Positions 23,645-35,492 of a stretch of 64,000 bases of DNA are shown here, one piece after another. Numbering within the stretch: the stretch's first letter is position 1; each line of letters opens with the position of its first letter. Origin of the DNA: Ceratotherium simum simum (Eukaryota; Chordata; Mammalia; Perissodactyla; Rhinocerotidae); NCBI RefSeq assembly GCF_000283155.1, contig NW_004454195.1:9906374-9970373 (forward strand), written 5' to 3'. Below the pieces are notes generated by a model. That model was not told the DNA's origin and did no database searches. It saw nothing but the letters and a program-made list of their open reading frames with translations. A program made the position numbers and the translations under genes.

Positions 23645-24015
23645 TTCTGAAGTTTGGATTAAGACAGACTCCAGTCCTGGCTTTAGCACTTACTAGTCAG
23701 TTAACGTTACACTAGGCAACCTGGATGAACATTTTGATGCTTCAAATTCCTCTTCTATAAAACCAGGAGTAAATATTCAATAAATGTTAGCTATGCTCTA
23801 AGCACTGTACATGTAAAATCACTTAATCCTTCCAAGGACGCTAAGTAATAATAATTATAACTAAAATTTACAGCATCTCAAGTAACTTGTCCAATCCCTA
23901 CAGACAGAAGGGAGCAGAGCAGGAGAAACAGCCACCTGCAAGCAGAGTTGAACGGACATAATACATGTGAAGCACATCTCACAGAGTGCCTGGTACATAC
24001 ATGATTTACCCGGGT
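23645..24015 (+). mobile_element. MIR SINE composite
   Basis: Starts like a sense MIR (CCAGTCCTGGCTTTAGCACT, 'ACTTACTAGTCAGTTAACG'). A middle part resembles antisense MIR (CTAAGCACTGTACATGTAAA, 'CACTTAATCCTTCC'). It ends with sense MIR (ATACATGTGAAGCACATC, 'GAGTGCCTGGTACATAC'). This suggests one MIR inserted in another. Limits approximate. Confidence 0.55.
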
Positions 24016-25204
24016 AAATGGGAGCTACTAAGGTATCATCACTGACGATTTTTGGAGAGTTTGGAGATGTTGGTGCTAGTTCTGTAAGCCACCTGAATTC
24101 CGTGCCCCTGTGGGAGTGTTCTTTGCTTCAAGAGCTCAGGACACGGTAAAGTGAGTGTCCTCCAACCTGCATGTCAGGACCTACAAGGGCCCACAAGGCC
24201 TGGGGTAAATATTCACCAGCAATCTGCTAACAGGATGGATCAAAGGGGGCCAGGGCAGCACAGACGGGAAAGTCCCCTCTGAAAACAAACAACTAAGATC
24301 TTGTGTGATTTGTGTTGTGACAGAAATATGAACGAGGTAACACGAGTGACACAAATGTGGAGGATGCACCTAATTGGGGAGATGGAGAGGACTTCACAAA
24401 GAAAATGACACTGTGTCTTCAACGACGAACGTAAAAATGAAAAGGGTAGAGGCCTCCTTTAGGCCCTATTCATCTCCAAGCACATTAATCCGATTTTCAC
24501 AAAAACTGTCACCAAACCCAATTTCTAAAATCCTATGGGGGCTAGTTTACACGAGATGCTTCCATTGCCTTCATGAGTCCTGGCTCTCTCCCTCACTCCT
24601 AGTCCTCTCTTCTCCTCCCCAGTTAGCCCCCAAGTACCCCCAAGCCCCACAAGTCAACCAGCAACCCCTTAAATCCCATCATCAGATCTCACCCTCAAGA
24701 GGTGCATTTCTGAGGCAATTATGAGTTCACATTCCCGCATCCTCAATCACACTACCTACCCACGTGCGATGGCACTCACAGACCCAAGGAGCTACATATT
24801 TTGCAGAAGTTTCCAGAAACCAGTTGGACAGTACCATAGATGTGTGCCCTTGAAAAACTGCAGGTGAGAGACTGAAATATGAAAATGTGCAGAGGATAAA
24901 GTGGGGGCTATCAGAAGGGAAGAACGAGATATGAAAGAAAACAAGGATGGTCTGTCCTCAAAGCAAAACCCTATCAACACGGTTTCAGATCTGCCCCAAA
25001 GACTGCTGGCAAATTAGGCCACACACCTGCACACGCAAAAGTTATGCCCCTCAGCACATATGACCCTGTTTCTGCAAAAAATTACAAATCTCAGAGGAGC
25101 GAGTAGGAGTGGGGGTGTTAGACTAGTAATAAATCTATATTTTTAAATCTATGTTTTTATCAACCAATCTCAATGTATGGACCTTATTTTAAATCAACCT
25201 TTAA
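24016..25204. other. Single-copy DNA, no gene seen
   Basis: No recognised repeat until the L1M at 25205. Open frames at 24374-24724 (plus) and 24181-24422 (minus) overlap in opposite senses and show no family motif. Confidence 0.5.
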
Positions 25205-25550
25205 AAACAGAATAAGAGACAGATAGTAGGGGAAATGTGAACATTGACCAGTTATTTGATATTAAAAACTATTATTTATGTTACTGATATCATGGGTATG
25301 TTTTCTTTAAATAGAATCCTCATCTTTTAAAGATTAATAATGAAATGTTTACAAAATACATAATATGATGTTTAAGATTTGCTTCAGTACAATCCAAGGG
25401 GTGGAAGTAGAGGTATAAATGAAACATAACTGACCATGAGGTGGACACTGGGGGAGCTTGGAGATGAGCACGTGGTAGTATATTACATTAGTTTCACTAC
25501 TTTTGCATATGTTTGCAATTTCCTATAATAAAAAGTTTTGTAAAGGGGAG
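25205..25550 (+). mobile_element. L1M-type LINE 3' end
   Basis: Old L1M 3' wording: 'GGGGAAATGTGAACATTGAC', 'GATATCATGGGTATG', then 'CTACTTTTGCATATGTTTGC' and AATTTCCTATAATAAAAAGT at the end. Diverged and non-coding. Confidence 0.65.
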
Positions 25551-25619
25551 GAGGTGTTTACTCTTCTAGAAAAAAGGTTTTAAACCACAGAACATGTAAG
25601 CAGAACAGCAATTATCATA

Positions 25620-26115
25620 GTGTTGGGTGTCAGGATCTCTTAACACTGAAAAATTATTGAGGACTCGAAAGAGCTGTTGTTTACATGGGATATAGATATA
25701 TAGATATTCAAATTGAAACTGAGATAATTTTGAAATATATACATATTAATTCATTTAGAAAATAACAAAACCATTACCTGCTAACATAAATAACATTCCA
25801 AATTTTTAAGTTCCAAAATTAAAAAACTCAGTGAAAAATGTGGCAATGTTTTCCACTTCTGCAAATCTCTTTAATGTCTGGCTTAATAGAAGTCAGCTGG
25901 ATTCTCATAACTGAATTCAATCTGATGCGATATCACACATCATGTAGGTTCTGGAAAGCCCCGCTGCACATTCGGGAGAGAATGAGAGTGGAAAAGGAAA
26001 GCAATGTCTTGGTATTATCATGATAACACTTTTAACCTTGCAAACTCCCAAAAAGGGACTCTGAAAACCCCAGGGATCCCTAGGTGACACTTTGAGAATC
26101 GCTGAGGTGAAGGGA
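25620..26115. mobile_element. hAT (MER1-group) DNA transposon relic
   Basis: Matches a known hAT-type relic that carries CTCTTTAATGTCTGGCTTAA and 'AGCTGGATTCTCATAACTG', and ends with an inverted-repeat-like GACACTTTGAGAATCGCTGA. It has a short open frame but no transposase core, so it is non-autonomous. Exact family name not assigned. Confidence 0.6.
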
Positions 26116-27184
26116 AAAGTCTGTGGGAAAAGGCAGAAATTCCTTGACACTAGAGGCCTAGCGAGGACCCTCTACTCCTCTTTATTGTGAGGTGCAATGA
26201 AGCACAAGATTTAAGTGCCCAGAGTTGGCAAAAAAAAAAACAGTGTCACCCTAAACACCCTCGCATACAGCACCATCATGAGGAAGGGCCTCTGTGTAGA
26301 AGTGACTGGTATGAACTTTAAACACACATATATAAATCCAAGATGAGCTGTGAATATCCAAGATACACTGTTTTCTAGACTGTTGATCCCTCACAGGAAA
26401 TCAATATACTAGGTCTCCTGACAAGCATTTTTCTTTTAAATGAAATAGAAAAAAATTGGACAGATCAGAGTATGTTGTAGATCGTCATGACAGAAAGGGT
26501 AAGTTTCGTGAAATCTGTTTCAGTTGTAGGCATGTGTGCACAGATCTTAATCTTTGGGTCTTAATTCAAAATTTCTTAGTGCGGCTAAAAGTCAAAATTT
26601 AAAAATACGCTGCTCAGGTACAAGGTACAGATTCTAAAAGTCTTTGAAAATAAAGAGAATAGGAAGAAAAACAGAGTTTGAAGAGGAAACAAATAAAGGT
26701 GGTGGGCCTGCTGACTAAATAGGGAAGAACCCGACTTCTCAGGGGACAAAACAGGGTACAGGGGCAGAAGAACAGAACCTAGGGGTGTAGATTCTGCAGC
26801 TCCTCCTGGAAGCATCTAGCCTATGGATCTATTTACTCAAAAGAGACAAAGATAGAATTACACAAACAGATCTGTTTCTGAGGACAGAAAACGGGAAGCC
26901 TGACAGTCAACAGAAAGAAATTTTTTTAAAGTACAATACACCTGCCCGCAAACCAAAGGCTACAGCGCAGCCGCTGGAAAACGACGAACGCTGAGCCACA
27001 CAGCACAAGAGACAGCTATGATATACAAGGCCCTATCCTCACAACCTTTCCACTTATGCATTTTCAGTGTAGAACACGGGCACCCCTCCACCAGCACCGC
27101 ATAGCACTAGCTGCTATCAGCAATGGGCCCTTCTGTGCTTCTGTTACCACCTTTTGGACTGTAACCAAACAGACTCCGGGGCCG
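26116..27184. other. Single-copy DNA, no gene seen
   Basis: A+T-rich with purine-rich patches on the plus strand near 26630-26700. No repeat or exon recognised. Confidence 0.5.
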
Positions 27185-27425
27185 TCTGTAAATTAAGTGA
27201 AAAAACAATAAGTTTCAAAACTGTGGTATGATCCTCATTTTAATAGGAGGAAAATGAAATTATATGCACATATAAATACAGAGGAAAACTGACAGAATTT
27301 TCTCTAGAGAGAGAAACTGGATAGGGTAGAGAATTTATTACTTTATTCCCTTCTGTGCTGTTGAAATTCTTTGTCAAAGGGCATAGATTCCTTTTAATGT
27401 TTAAAACCAAAAATAAAAGGATACT
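27185..27425 (+). mobile_element. L1M-like 3' fragment
   Basis: Diverged text 'CAAAACTGTGGTATGATCC', 'ACTTTATTCCCTTCTGTGC' and 'TTGAAATTCTTTGTCAAAGG' is typical of the tail of an old L1M element. Moderate certainty. Confidence 0.45.
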
Positions 27426-27449
27426 CGTTTAAGGAAAAAAAAAAATCAC

Positions 27450-28775
27450 CTTTGACCCATACTTTGTACCAAACAAAAATTAACTCCAAAAGTGGTGATA
27501 GCCTAAAGGTAAAACAAAACTATTAAACTCCTAGAGGAAACACAGGAGATAATCCTTGTGATCTTAAGCTACACAAAGATTTAGGACACAAAAGGGATGA
27601 ATGATGAAGATAAACTGGGCTTTAGCCAAATAAAAATGGTTCCGTTCTACTAAAGACAATGTTAAATGTTATGGCCTGAGCTGAGACCCCCTCCCCAACA
27701 AAAACTTCAATTGTCCTAAACCCCAGTACCTCAGGATGTGGCTGTATTTGGAAATAGGGTGTTTAGAGAGGTGATTATGGTCAAATGCGGTCATTAGGGT
27801 AGGCCCTAGAACAATATGACTGGTGTCCTTATAAAAAGAGGAAACCTGGAAGTGTACAGAGGACGAGGACATGAAGATACGGGGAGAAGATGACGACAAT
27901 CCAGAGGCAGGCCTCAGAAGAAACAAAACTGATTTCGGATTTCTGGCCTCCAGAACTGTTAGAAAATAAATTTCTCTTGTTTAAGCCACCCAGTCTGTGG
28001 TACTTTGTTACAGCAGCCCTAAGCAAACTAATACAGAAAATAAAGAACATATGTGCAAAACACATATCTAATAATAGACTGGTATCCACAATATTAGATA
28101 ATAAGAAAACAACCCAATTTAAAAATGGGCAAATAAATACATGAAAAGATGCCTGACATCATTAGTCACTAGGGAAATGCAAATTAAAACCAGTGAGATT
28201 CTACCTCATACCTATTAGCATGGCTAGAATTAAACAGCTGACAATACCAAACACAAATGAACCCTCATACATTCCTTGTGGAATGCAGGAGTACAGTCAC
28301 TGTGGAGAAGTGGCATTTTCTTATAAAGTTAAACACGCACTAGCAATGAATACCACAACCTCACAAAAACCTATATATAGCAGCTCTATTCATAATCGCC
28401 AAAAACTGGAAACAACCAAAGGTCCATGAACTGATGACCAGATAGACAAACTGTGGTACATCCATACAACAGAATACCACTCAGCGATAAAAAGGAATGC
28501 ATTTCTAATACCAACAACATGGATGAATCTCAAACACATTGAGAAACTATACTCAAAAGGCTACATACTATATGATTCCACTTAAGATATTCCAGAAAAG
28601 TCACAGAAAATCCAGAAAAGAGATCAGTGGTTATAGCAAGGATTAACTACAAAGGGGCACTTGACTGTGATGGGTTACATGACTATAAGCATTTATCAAA
28701 CTTCATAGAACTGTACACCCAAAATAGGTGAATTTTACTGCATGCTAATGATACCTCAATATAAATCCATTCTAC
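27450..28775 (+). mobile_element. L1 LINE, ORF2 to 3' end, split by an LTR
   Basis: L1 ORF2 text begins CCTTTGACCCATACTTTGTA. It stops at 27666, resumes at 28036 ('AACATATGTGCAAAACACAT') and runs to the 3' end through GAAATGCAAATTAAAACC, 'ATTCATAATCGCCAAAAACTG', CAACATGGATGAATCTCAAA and 'ATACCTCAATATAAATCC'. The interruption is an MLT1 LTR. Many stops, not functional. Confidence 0.92.
27667..28035 (+). mobile_element. MLT1-type LTR (MaLR) inside L1
   Basis: Begins TGTTATGGCCTGAG and ends with TTAAGCCACCCAGTCTGTGG and 'AAGCAAACTAATACA', the MLT1 start and end. It includes CCTTATAAAAAGAGGAAACC and CTGGCCTCCAGAACTGTTAG with AATAAATTTC. Solitary LTR. No matching 5-bp target duplication is visible (TTAAA against GAAAA). 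Confidence 0.85.
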
Positions 28776-28825
28776 TCAGGGCATAATGCCACAGGTGTGA
28801 CCCAAGATCTTCACACACAATAGAC

Positions 28826-29103
28826 CAGTGTTGTCCAAAAGGAATAACACGAGCCACGGAATAATTTTAAATTATCGAATAGCCACATTAAAATTGTTAA
28901 AACAGGTGAGATTTTAATAATATTATACTTAAATATATCCAAATTATCATTTAAACATGTAATCAACATAAAAACCAAGTGATTTAGCTTTATTTTCATA
29001 TTCCTAAGTCTTAGAAATTTCGTGTGTATTTCCCACTTACAGCCCATATCAACTCAGACCAGGCATACACTTCAAGTGCTCACACGTGGCTAGAGGCTTC
29101 CTT
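28826..29103. mobile_element. hAT (MER1-group) DNA transposon relic
   Basis: Matches a known short relic reading CAGTGTTGTCCAAAAGGAAT at one end, 'GAATAGCCACATTAAAA' and 'AACATGTAATCAACATAAAA' inside, and 'CACACGTGGCTAGAGGC' at the other end. No transposase. Family name left open. Confidence 0.6.
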
Positions 29104-30079
29104 CACATCTGAAGTAACTTCGAGCACTCAAGTGCAGGGCAAAGCATATTTCAGGGGAAAAACACAAAAGGGAGCAAGGCAAGGTGTTTGATGGAAAGCC
29201 TCCCCTGGTCTTACTCTTCCGGGTGAGCAGAGAGTCACCCACAGATCTATGAAAGCCGTGGAGTCAGGCCAGGACACAGGATTTCCTTGGTGCAGCAGCA
29301 CACCCAAGCTAGGCTAAGGTGAGTCACTCGCACACGCGCAATCACAGGCGCACACCCCAGCTCACTCCTTTTATTGTAAGAAAAGAAAAGCAAAGAACAA
29401 GAGAGCTACTCCTACACAATTCACATATGCTTAATGGACGCAGAAAGCAACACAGGAGAAATGCATTTGGAAAACCAGGCTGTGCCTGCCTACCTAGCAG
29501 GCAAAAGCCCACCACCACCCACACAGATCTGAGAGCTTCCTTAACACAGCCCCAAGAGAGCAGAATGATTCTGCTGGAAAACCTACAACGCCTATGCTGT
29601 GCGGAAAAGTAACCTCCAGTCCTGGGGCTTGCTACCTTAGCATTGAACTGAACTGCATTTCTAGAATGAGCCTGCCACTACTACCAAATGGCACACAGTC
29701 CAATCTCAAATGAACCAGATAATTCAGAACAGCTTGGAATTTTTCTCTTTGGTTTAAGAATACCATATGCTGTTAGGTTTATATTATGGTTACATCTGAT
29801 ATTCTGGAATTCGGGGGGGGGAGTTTTATTTTGTTTGAAGACATAATCTGGAAGTAGCTAGGAAATCCTCTATCCTTCTCTATCCTGAAATCTCCCCCTG
29901 CCACCAGCACTCAATGTTACAGATACCTCATACAAAGGATCACCCCAAGAGGAGCTATATTTTTAACTAAATGACTAAGAGAAAGTAAAACTGTGGCTTA
30001 ATGCAGATGCACCCTGACCGCTGGCTGAAAATACTGCCCAGGATTTGGGTTTAGACAAATCCCAGAAACAGTTCTTCAA
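29104..30079. other. Single-copy DNA, no gene asserted
   Basis: Slightly richer in G+C and CpG at 29190-29350. It holds the only plus-strand exon-like piece I noted (29231-29318, see findings). A nine-G run sits near 29813-29821. No repeat recognised. Confidence 0.5.
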
Positions 30080-30235
30080 CACTGACAATATATGCAGGCA
30101 CTATTCTAAGCACTTCTCATGTGACTCAACCTCACTTAATCCTTACAAGTTAGGCGCTGTTATTCGGTATCTCCCATTCTGCAGAAGGGGAAGGACTCAG
30201 GAAGTGAAGAAGGTTACTCAAGGCACGTGCCTAGG
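30080..30235 (-). mobile_element. MIR SINE, antisense
   Basis: Antisense MIR pattern: ATTCTAAGCACTTCTCATGT, 'CACTTAATCCTTACAAG', 'TCCCATTCTGCAGAAGGGG' and 'AAGGTTACTCAAGGCACG'. Diverged. Confidence 0.65.
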
Positions 30236-31899
30236 CATCTGTCCAGGCCCCATGGGCACAGGGAAACACATGGGGTGATAAAACACTGTGTAGGCTACTG
30301 CAAATCAGTAATGCATATAGCTCTTCCTATTTGAGCACCCTGTTCTTTAACCAGATCAGAACCACAGGTGCCAACACACCTTCCCCTTGTCCTTCTTAAT
30401 GTCCCTTGAAAACTAAGGTCCAACAAGTAGTCATTAGATTATTCCATATGCTTCTTGGTATGTCTGAAATTACATTTACGTGAAGATTTCCCACCCTCCT
30501 ATCAACCACTAGACACCAATTTTAATAGTTAAGAACCTTTCCAGTTATAAAATTAGAGTGGTAACTCACAGTCTACTATTATTGACTAACTTCTCACATC
30601 TTCAAGGAAAGTATTTTTGTTGTTGTTACGTTGTTTAGCTGTTGACCCAAAGAAGAGTGCAGCAATTAATTTGTAAATACAAGGGGTATTCATATGAGAT
30701 GCTGAAGAAAGTGTTTTCTGCTGACAAGTTATGAAATACGTTAAATCCCCTGATGCTCAAGGTCTTTGATTCTGAACAAGCAGATTCATTTCACTGCCAT
30801 CAATACTTGACAGAAACAAAGCAGAAGCAATAAAAAGCTACAAACCAAATGTCTCATGACCCCATCAAAAAAATATTTAACATTTACTGGTCAAACATCA
30901 TTTGAACTGTACTGCTGTAACACTTCAATCCTTAGGTAAGTGCACTTTCACACTGATGAAATGCGTTCTATAACTAATGCTCTGAACACTCACGTAGGTA
31001 CAGTGAGCTTCAGTTAATATATAGAGTAAACAACTCACAAATAACTATTAAGAATTTTCTTTCTTTCTTCTTGAGGCAAAAAATGGCATGCCCTTTATAT
31101 CTACGACAAGAAGGTGGCTGATTATATCGATGATATTAAAACTCAACATAATATAAATTGACAATGGCCAGGTTTTCTACAATTGGAAAGCTTCACATAT
31201 TAAACTAAAATTTTGGAAGAAATCTAGTCATTTTCTTCCCAAAATTCTTTCGTACGTTTCTGGCATTTTCAATCTGCTCACAATATGCAACCAGTGCCCA
31301 AAATACTGCTTTGTACAATCAATATATATCTTGAGTGAATGTTACTCATTATGATACACTGCCACCCCTCCCCAAATTAACATACTATAATTTCATAAAA
31401 CTCCCCAAACAAGATGGGCAAATGCACCAATACCATAAAATTACTCCAAACTGCAGGTCCTATTTCATATGCAGATTTGAAAAAAAAAACATACCACATT
31501 CTTGGGTGCCACTGGCTAAAAATACTATAGACTGCTCAATAAAGGTTTTATTTTCATACGCAATATAAGTAAGTTAGAGGCCATATGGTTACTTTCACAA
31601 ACGAAATATAGTGAGTAATTATTTCCTATATTATCCGTTCTGAATAACATCTAATCTAGCTGCGCAAGAAAGATTCCTGATTAGATAAGGAGGAAACATT
31701 TTATGTCATTAGCTATACAGTTTCATCTTGTTTAGGAACTGCATTGTAATGAATACCAGATGAGTTTAAAGTACAGTAGGTTTCAAAACAACCTCCAAAT
31801 CACATTTATGCAGCCTTTGATAATGAACAGTCAACATTTCACCCTCTACTTCAACCCACTTACATGCTAAACGCCGCCCCCCCCCCCCCGGCAAGATAC
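30236..31899. other. Single-copy DNA, no gene seen
   Basis: A+T-rich. A run of 13 C lies at 31877-31889 just before the next ERE. Plus-strand GTAAGT at 30934 lacks a usable acceptor upstream. Nothing else recognised. Confidence 0.5.
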
Positions 31900-31911
31900 T
31901 AATCCACTCTA

Positions 31912-32117
31912 TTTTTTTTTTTTAAGATTTTATTTATTTATTTTTTCCCCCCAAAGCCCCAGTAGATAGTTGTATGTCACAGCTGCACATCCTTCCAGTT
32001 GCTGTATGTGGGATGCGGCCCCAGCATAGCCGGAGAAGTGGTGCGCGCCCGGGATCCGAACCCGGGCCGCCAGCAGCGGAGCGCATGCACTTAACCGCTA
32101 AGCCACGGGGCCGGCCC
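31912..32117 (-). mobile_element. ERE SINE, full length, antisense
   Basis: Antisense ERE from a T-rich tail with AAGATTTTATTTATTTA to GCCACGGGGCCGGCCC. Target-site duplication TAATCCACTCTA at 31900-31911 and 32118-32129. It lacks the GCGTCG-type piece before GTGCGCGCCC found in sister copies, so it has a small internal deletion. Confidence 0.96.
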
Positions 32118-32129
32118 TAATCCACTCTA

Positions 32130-35100
32130 AATTAGCATAGAGACAATCACTGAGTTTCTTAAAGTATACTTTTTCTATTTTCACCCATACATTCTATGAG
32201 CTGCCTAATTAAATTTAAGGTTTTCCTCTTTCCTTCTAAATTGGTCACAGTAGAAACAAAACAGGGTTAACCTAGCTTGGATTACTGGTATATAACCAAG
32301 ACTTTACCTGCGTCTTAATTAAATATTAAGTCACTAGAACTGAAGGGAAAATAAAAACAGCAATGCATCTTCTGTTCTCTTCTCTAGCCTCCCCAACCAG
32401 TCTAAGTTTCTTCTAGTCAGCTTGCACTGTATAATGATCCACAGAGGATCAGAAGCTACCAGTGAACCATGCTGAAAAGGGGATGACAATCAAGTTTTAA
32501 TGTTTGAGACATACCGAAAATCTGTGACAACAGAAGAAGCTGGTTAGCTGAAATTAACCAAGTTCTATTAATATAGCTGTCTATTTGAAATTACCAACTT
32601 GTATTTACATAGATACACTCCCTAACTAGAGTGTGACTGAACTATCTCAGCTCTTAGCTCCAGTTCAAATAAGGAAAGAGTCACGGGGCTGAACTTCTCT
32701 GAAATCAAAAGGTAAATGATGCAGTGGAGCAAGAAGCTTGATTATTGCACCAAATTTACATAATTTGCAACCGTTGATTAGGTGGTTTTTCTCATAGAAA
32801 GTTAAAGGGCCATCCCTCAGGTTCAACTTTCCCTGCTCCTCCCTCAAGTACAGACTCCATCTCCCAATCTTGTTCCAGAAACCAAAGGCAGACAGTCCAA
32901 CTGACTCATAACATAATGGTCAGTGCAGAGTCACGTAGAGGAAAAGGTTACATAGGAGACAATGACTGTCAGAGCCATCCTTTTACAATTATGTTTAAGG
33001 CAGCAGCCCCTCATGGGTCCCAGGTTTCCAAACAGAATGAAACATCTGTGTTTGTGTCTCACTAATCTCTTTGCTAATTTATAACATAACATGTATATAT
33101 CTCCCATCCTCCAAGAAAGTGAATAAGCCATAAAGCCAGTCCTCCTTTCTCTGAAATCACCAAAGGCCTGATTTCTTTTTGCCTGTTAGCTTAGAAAACT
33201 GATTGGAACTGAATGTCTAGGCTGCTTCCTTATGCCCTTTTAATAAAGCCAACCACAGCAAAGAAAACAGAAATTAGTGGCAAGTACATAGCTTTCTGCC
33301 ACCAGGATTCACAGCTGCCTTTGGACAAGCCATTATGGTTGTCTGGCTCCAGCTCTCTTCTCAATAACCACCACCCCCCCTTTCTTGCCTACCCTACACC
33401 ACCCTCCAAGATCAAAGGCAGCACATACTGTTTATAACATCCTGAGCAACCCGGGAATCCCAAGAGGTTTTTGTTACCTTTCCCACCCCTCATTGTCTCT
33501 GATCCAAAAAATATTTTCTGATGAGGTAGGCCAGCCCTTCATAGTCAGACCAGTGAATCAGGCCTGCCCCAAAGGACACTCCCTGGGATGCCTTAGCTTA
33601 AAGAGGGGGCTTGGGGGTGCCTCTGCTCAACGTTAGGACAAGCTCTCCTCGAGCATGTGGTTCCAAGCCTCTATTTCCCAGCAACGCAAGCTGCAAAGCA
33701 AGTTTCTCTCCTTGTAGACAGGTGGCAACAACAACAAACAAGGAAGCCCCAAAAGTTCTTGCTGGATACATAAAATGTCCCAAGTATCCCACAACAAACT
33801 CCTGTGTGTGTTTACGTAGACATCGACATGCCTCTTCTAGAGGAAGGCGCGACTGCGAAGAGCACACCCCAACCTGAGCAGCAGGGCCAGGGCGCTGCTC
33901 CTTTCTCCCTTTCCTTCTCCACTCACCTTTTAAACCCAAAATGCTGGCTCTATATCCATCTGTCCTCCAGCCAGGCCCTGGACTTGAGCTTTTTCTTTGC
34001 AGTTTAAACACAAAGGCAAAGCAAGATCTGTTTGTGTAATCCTTCTCCTTCTCACAGCTGTCATGTTCACTTTTGTGGGCGTGCTCAATGCCCAGGGACA
34101 CCAGCAAACCTCAGCGCCAGAGAAAACAGGCTTGCCTCTGCCTCCCCGTGCATTCTCACCTCATCTGCTGAAACTGGTTGGTGAGGCCCTGCCAGCAGCA
34201 AACATGGCAGAAGCGAAGCCTCAATACACCAGTTTTGTGGGAGCAGGACTGGTATTGAAAACAAACCCCTGACAGGCATAACCACCTCCCTACTCCTGCC
34301 CTCAGCCAGCTCTGCACACCCCAGCTTTGTGTGGTGCCTTGAAGGTAATAAATGCCCCCCAAGGGCACATCCACTATGGAGGTGAAGGGGAGGTGCGACA
34401 GGATAGGATGGGAGTGCCTAGAACAAATACCCAGACAGCCACAGCACTTCCTCACATGAGAAACTCTCAACAAGAGAAACTAATTCAAACTAAAACCCCA
34501 AAACTGCATTTCAAGCCAACACCTCAGAGATTCACAGGGCATGTTCTGGTTGGAATTCTGAACATTGGTTACACGAGAAGCAAGCAGGTAGGTACCTATG
34601 GAAAAACTTACCTTTACTGATTTTATAAGCAGGGCAAAACTTAAGTTCAAGAGGCAAAACTTCAGGTTTACTAAAGTCAAAGGTCAAAATTTCCTAGGGA
34701 GTTTTGGGGGAAATCACTCATCACAACGTTTGCTGATATCTCAGATTTCAAACAAAAGTGTATCTTTACCTGCAAGTTCATGCACCTTTAAATGACTGCC
34801 AAAGTTCTACCAAACCATAACCACCTCCGAAACCAAACGATTATCCCAAGTGAGACTTGCATTTCCAAGTAAAAGAGAAAAAAACTGACACGTTAATATT
34901 GTCTCTACGCTTTACAGATAGATTATTTCTGCACTGGTTCTAAGAGTTGTTTTTCCCCCCTTCTCAAGGGGGTTTCACAGGGGGACAAGAAGAAATTATT
35001 TCTGACTAAAAATTTCTATTGCTAAACTGATCAAATCAAGTTAAATATTGCAACAAAGTATCATTTCTAATTACAAATAACTGCTGGGAGAAGGAAGTAT

Positions 35101-35164
35101 AAAATCACAACCGCTAATAATTAAGATGTCTACAGGGATTCATTCTAGACCAAACATACACTCA
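32130..35164. other. Long single-copy block, no gene asserted
   Basis: No recognised repeat over about 3 kb. The part at 33600-34500 is richer in G+C and has long open frames on both strands, including a 169-codon minus-strand frame at 33598-34107. None shows a protein-family motif, and open frames on both strands there argue for composition rather than selection. Two minus-strand exon-like pieces at 34160-34188 and 34612-34670 are listed in findings. Confidence 0.5.
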
Positions 35165-35345
35165 TTGAAACCCCACAGCAATCCTAAGTCAAGGGTGCTA
35201 CTATTATACTCTTTCTACACGAGGAAACTGAGGTGCAGACGGGATAAATGACTCGCCCAAGGCCACTCCACTAGAGGCAGAGCTGAGATTCAAACCCAAG
35301 GTATCTGGCTCAAGCAATCCTTTTAACCAAATCATACTGCTCTCC
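35165..35345 (-). mobile_element. MIR SINE, antisense
   Basis: Clear antisense MIR: CGAGGAAACTGAGGTGCAGA, 'GACTCGCCCAAGGCCACTC', 'GAGGCAGAGCTGAGATTC' and AAACCCAAGGTATCTGG. Confidence 0.8.
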
Positions 35346-35410
35346 AAAGGTCTGTTAAAAACTGAACAAGAGCTGAGCTCTTGAAAGAGACTGATGACGT
35401 TCCAAAAGTG

Positions 35411-35492
35411 GTAGGTAGGTAGATGGGTGGGTGGATGGATGGATGGATGGATGGATGGATGGATGGAGAGAGGGAGGGAGGGAGGGATGGGA
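35411..35492. repeat. (GGAT)n / (GGGA)n microsatellite
   Basis: GTAG units pass into GGTG, then a run of GGAT units, then GGGA units. The apparent open frames through it (WMDG repeats on one strand, HPSI repeats on the other) are products of the tetranucleotide period. Confidence 0.97.

Noticed and set aside
33598..34107. 169-codon minus-strand open frame, the longest uninterrupted frame without N in the window
   Set aside because: No motif or family resemblance, an open frame on the opposite strand over the same bases, and a G+C-richer composition that lowers stop frequency. Its CLRKHTQEF-like text is not recognised.
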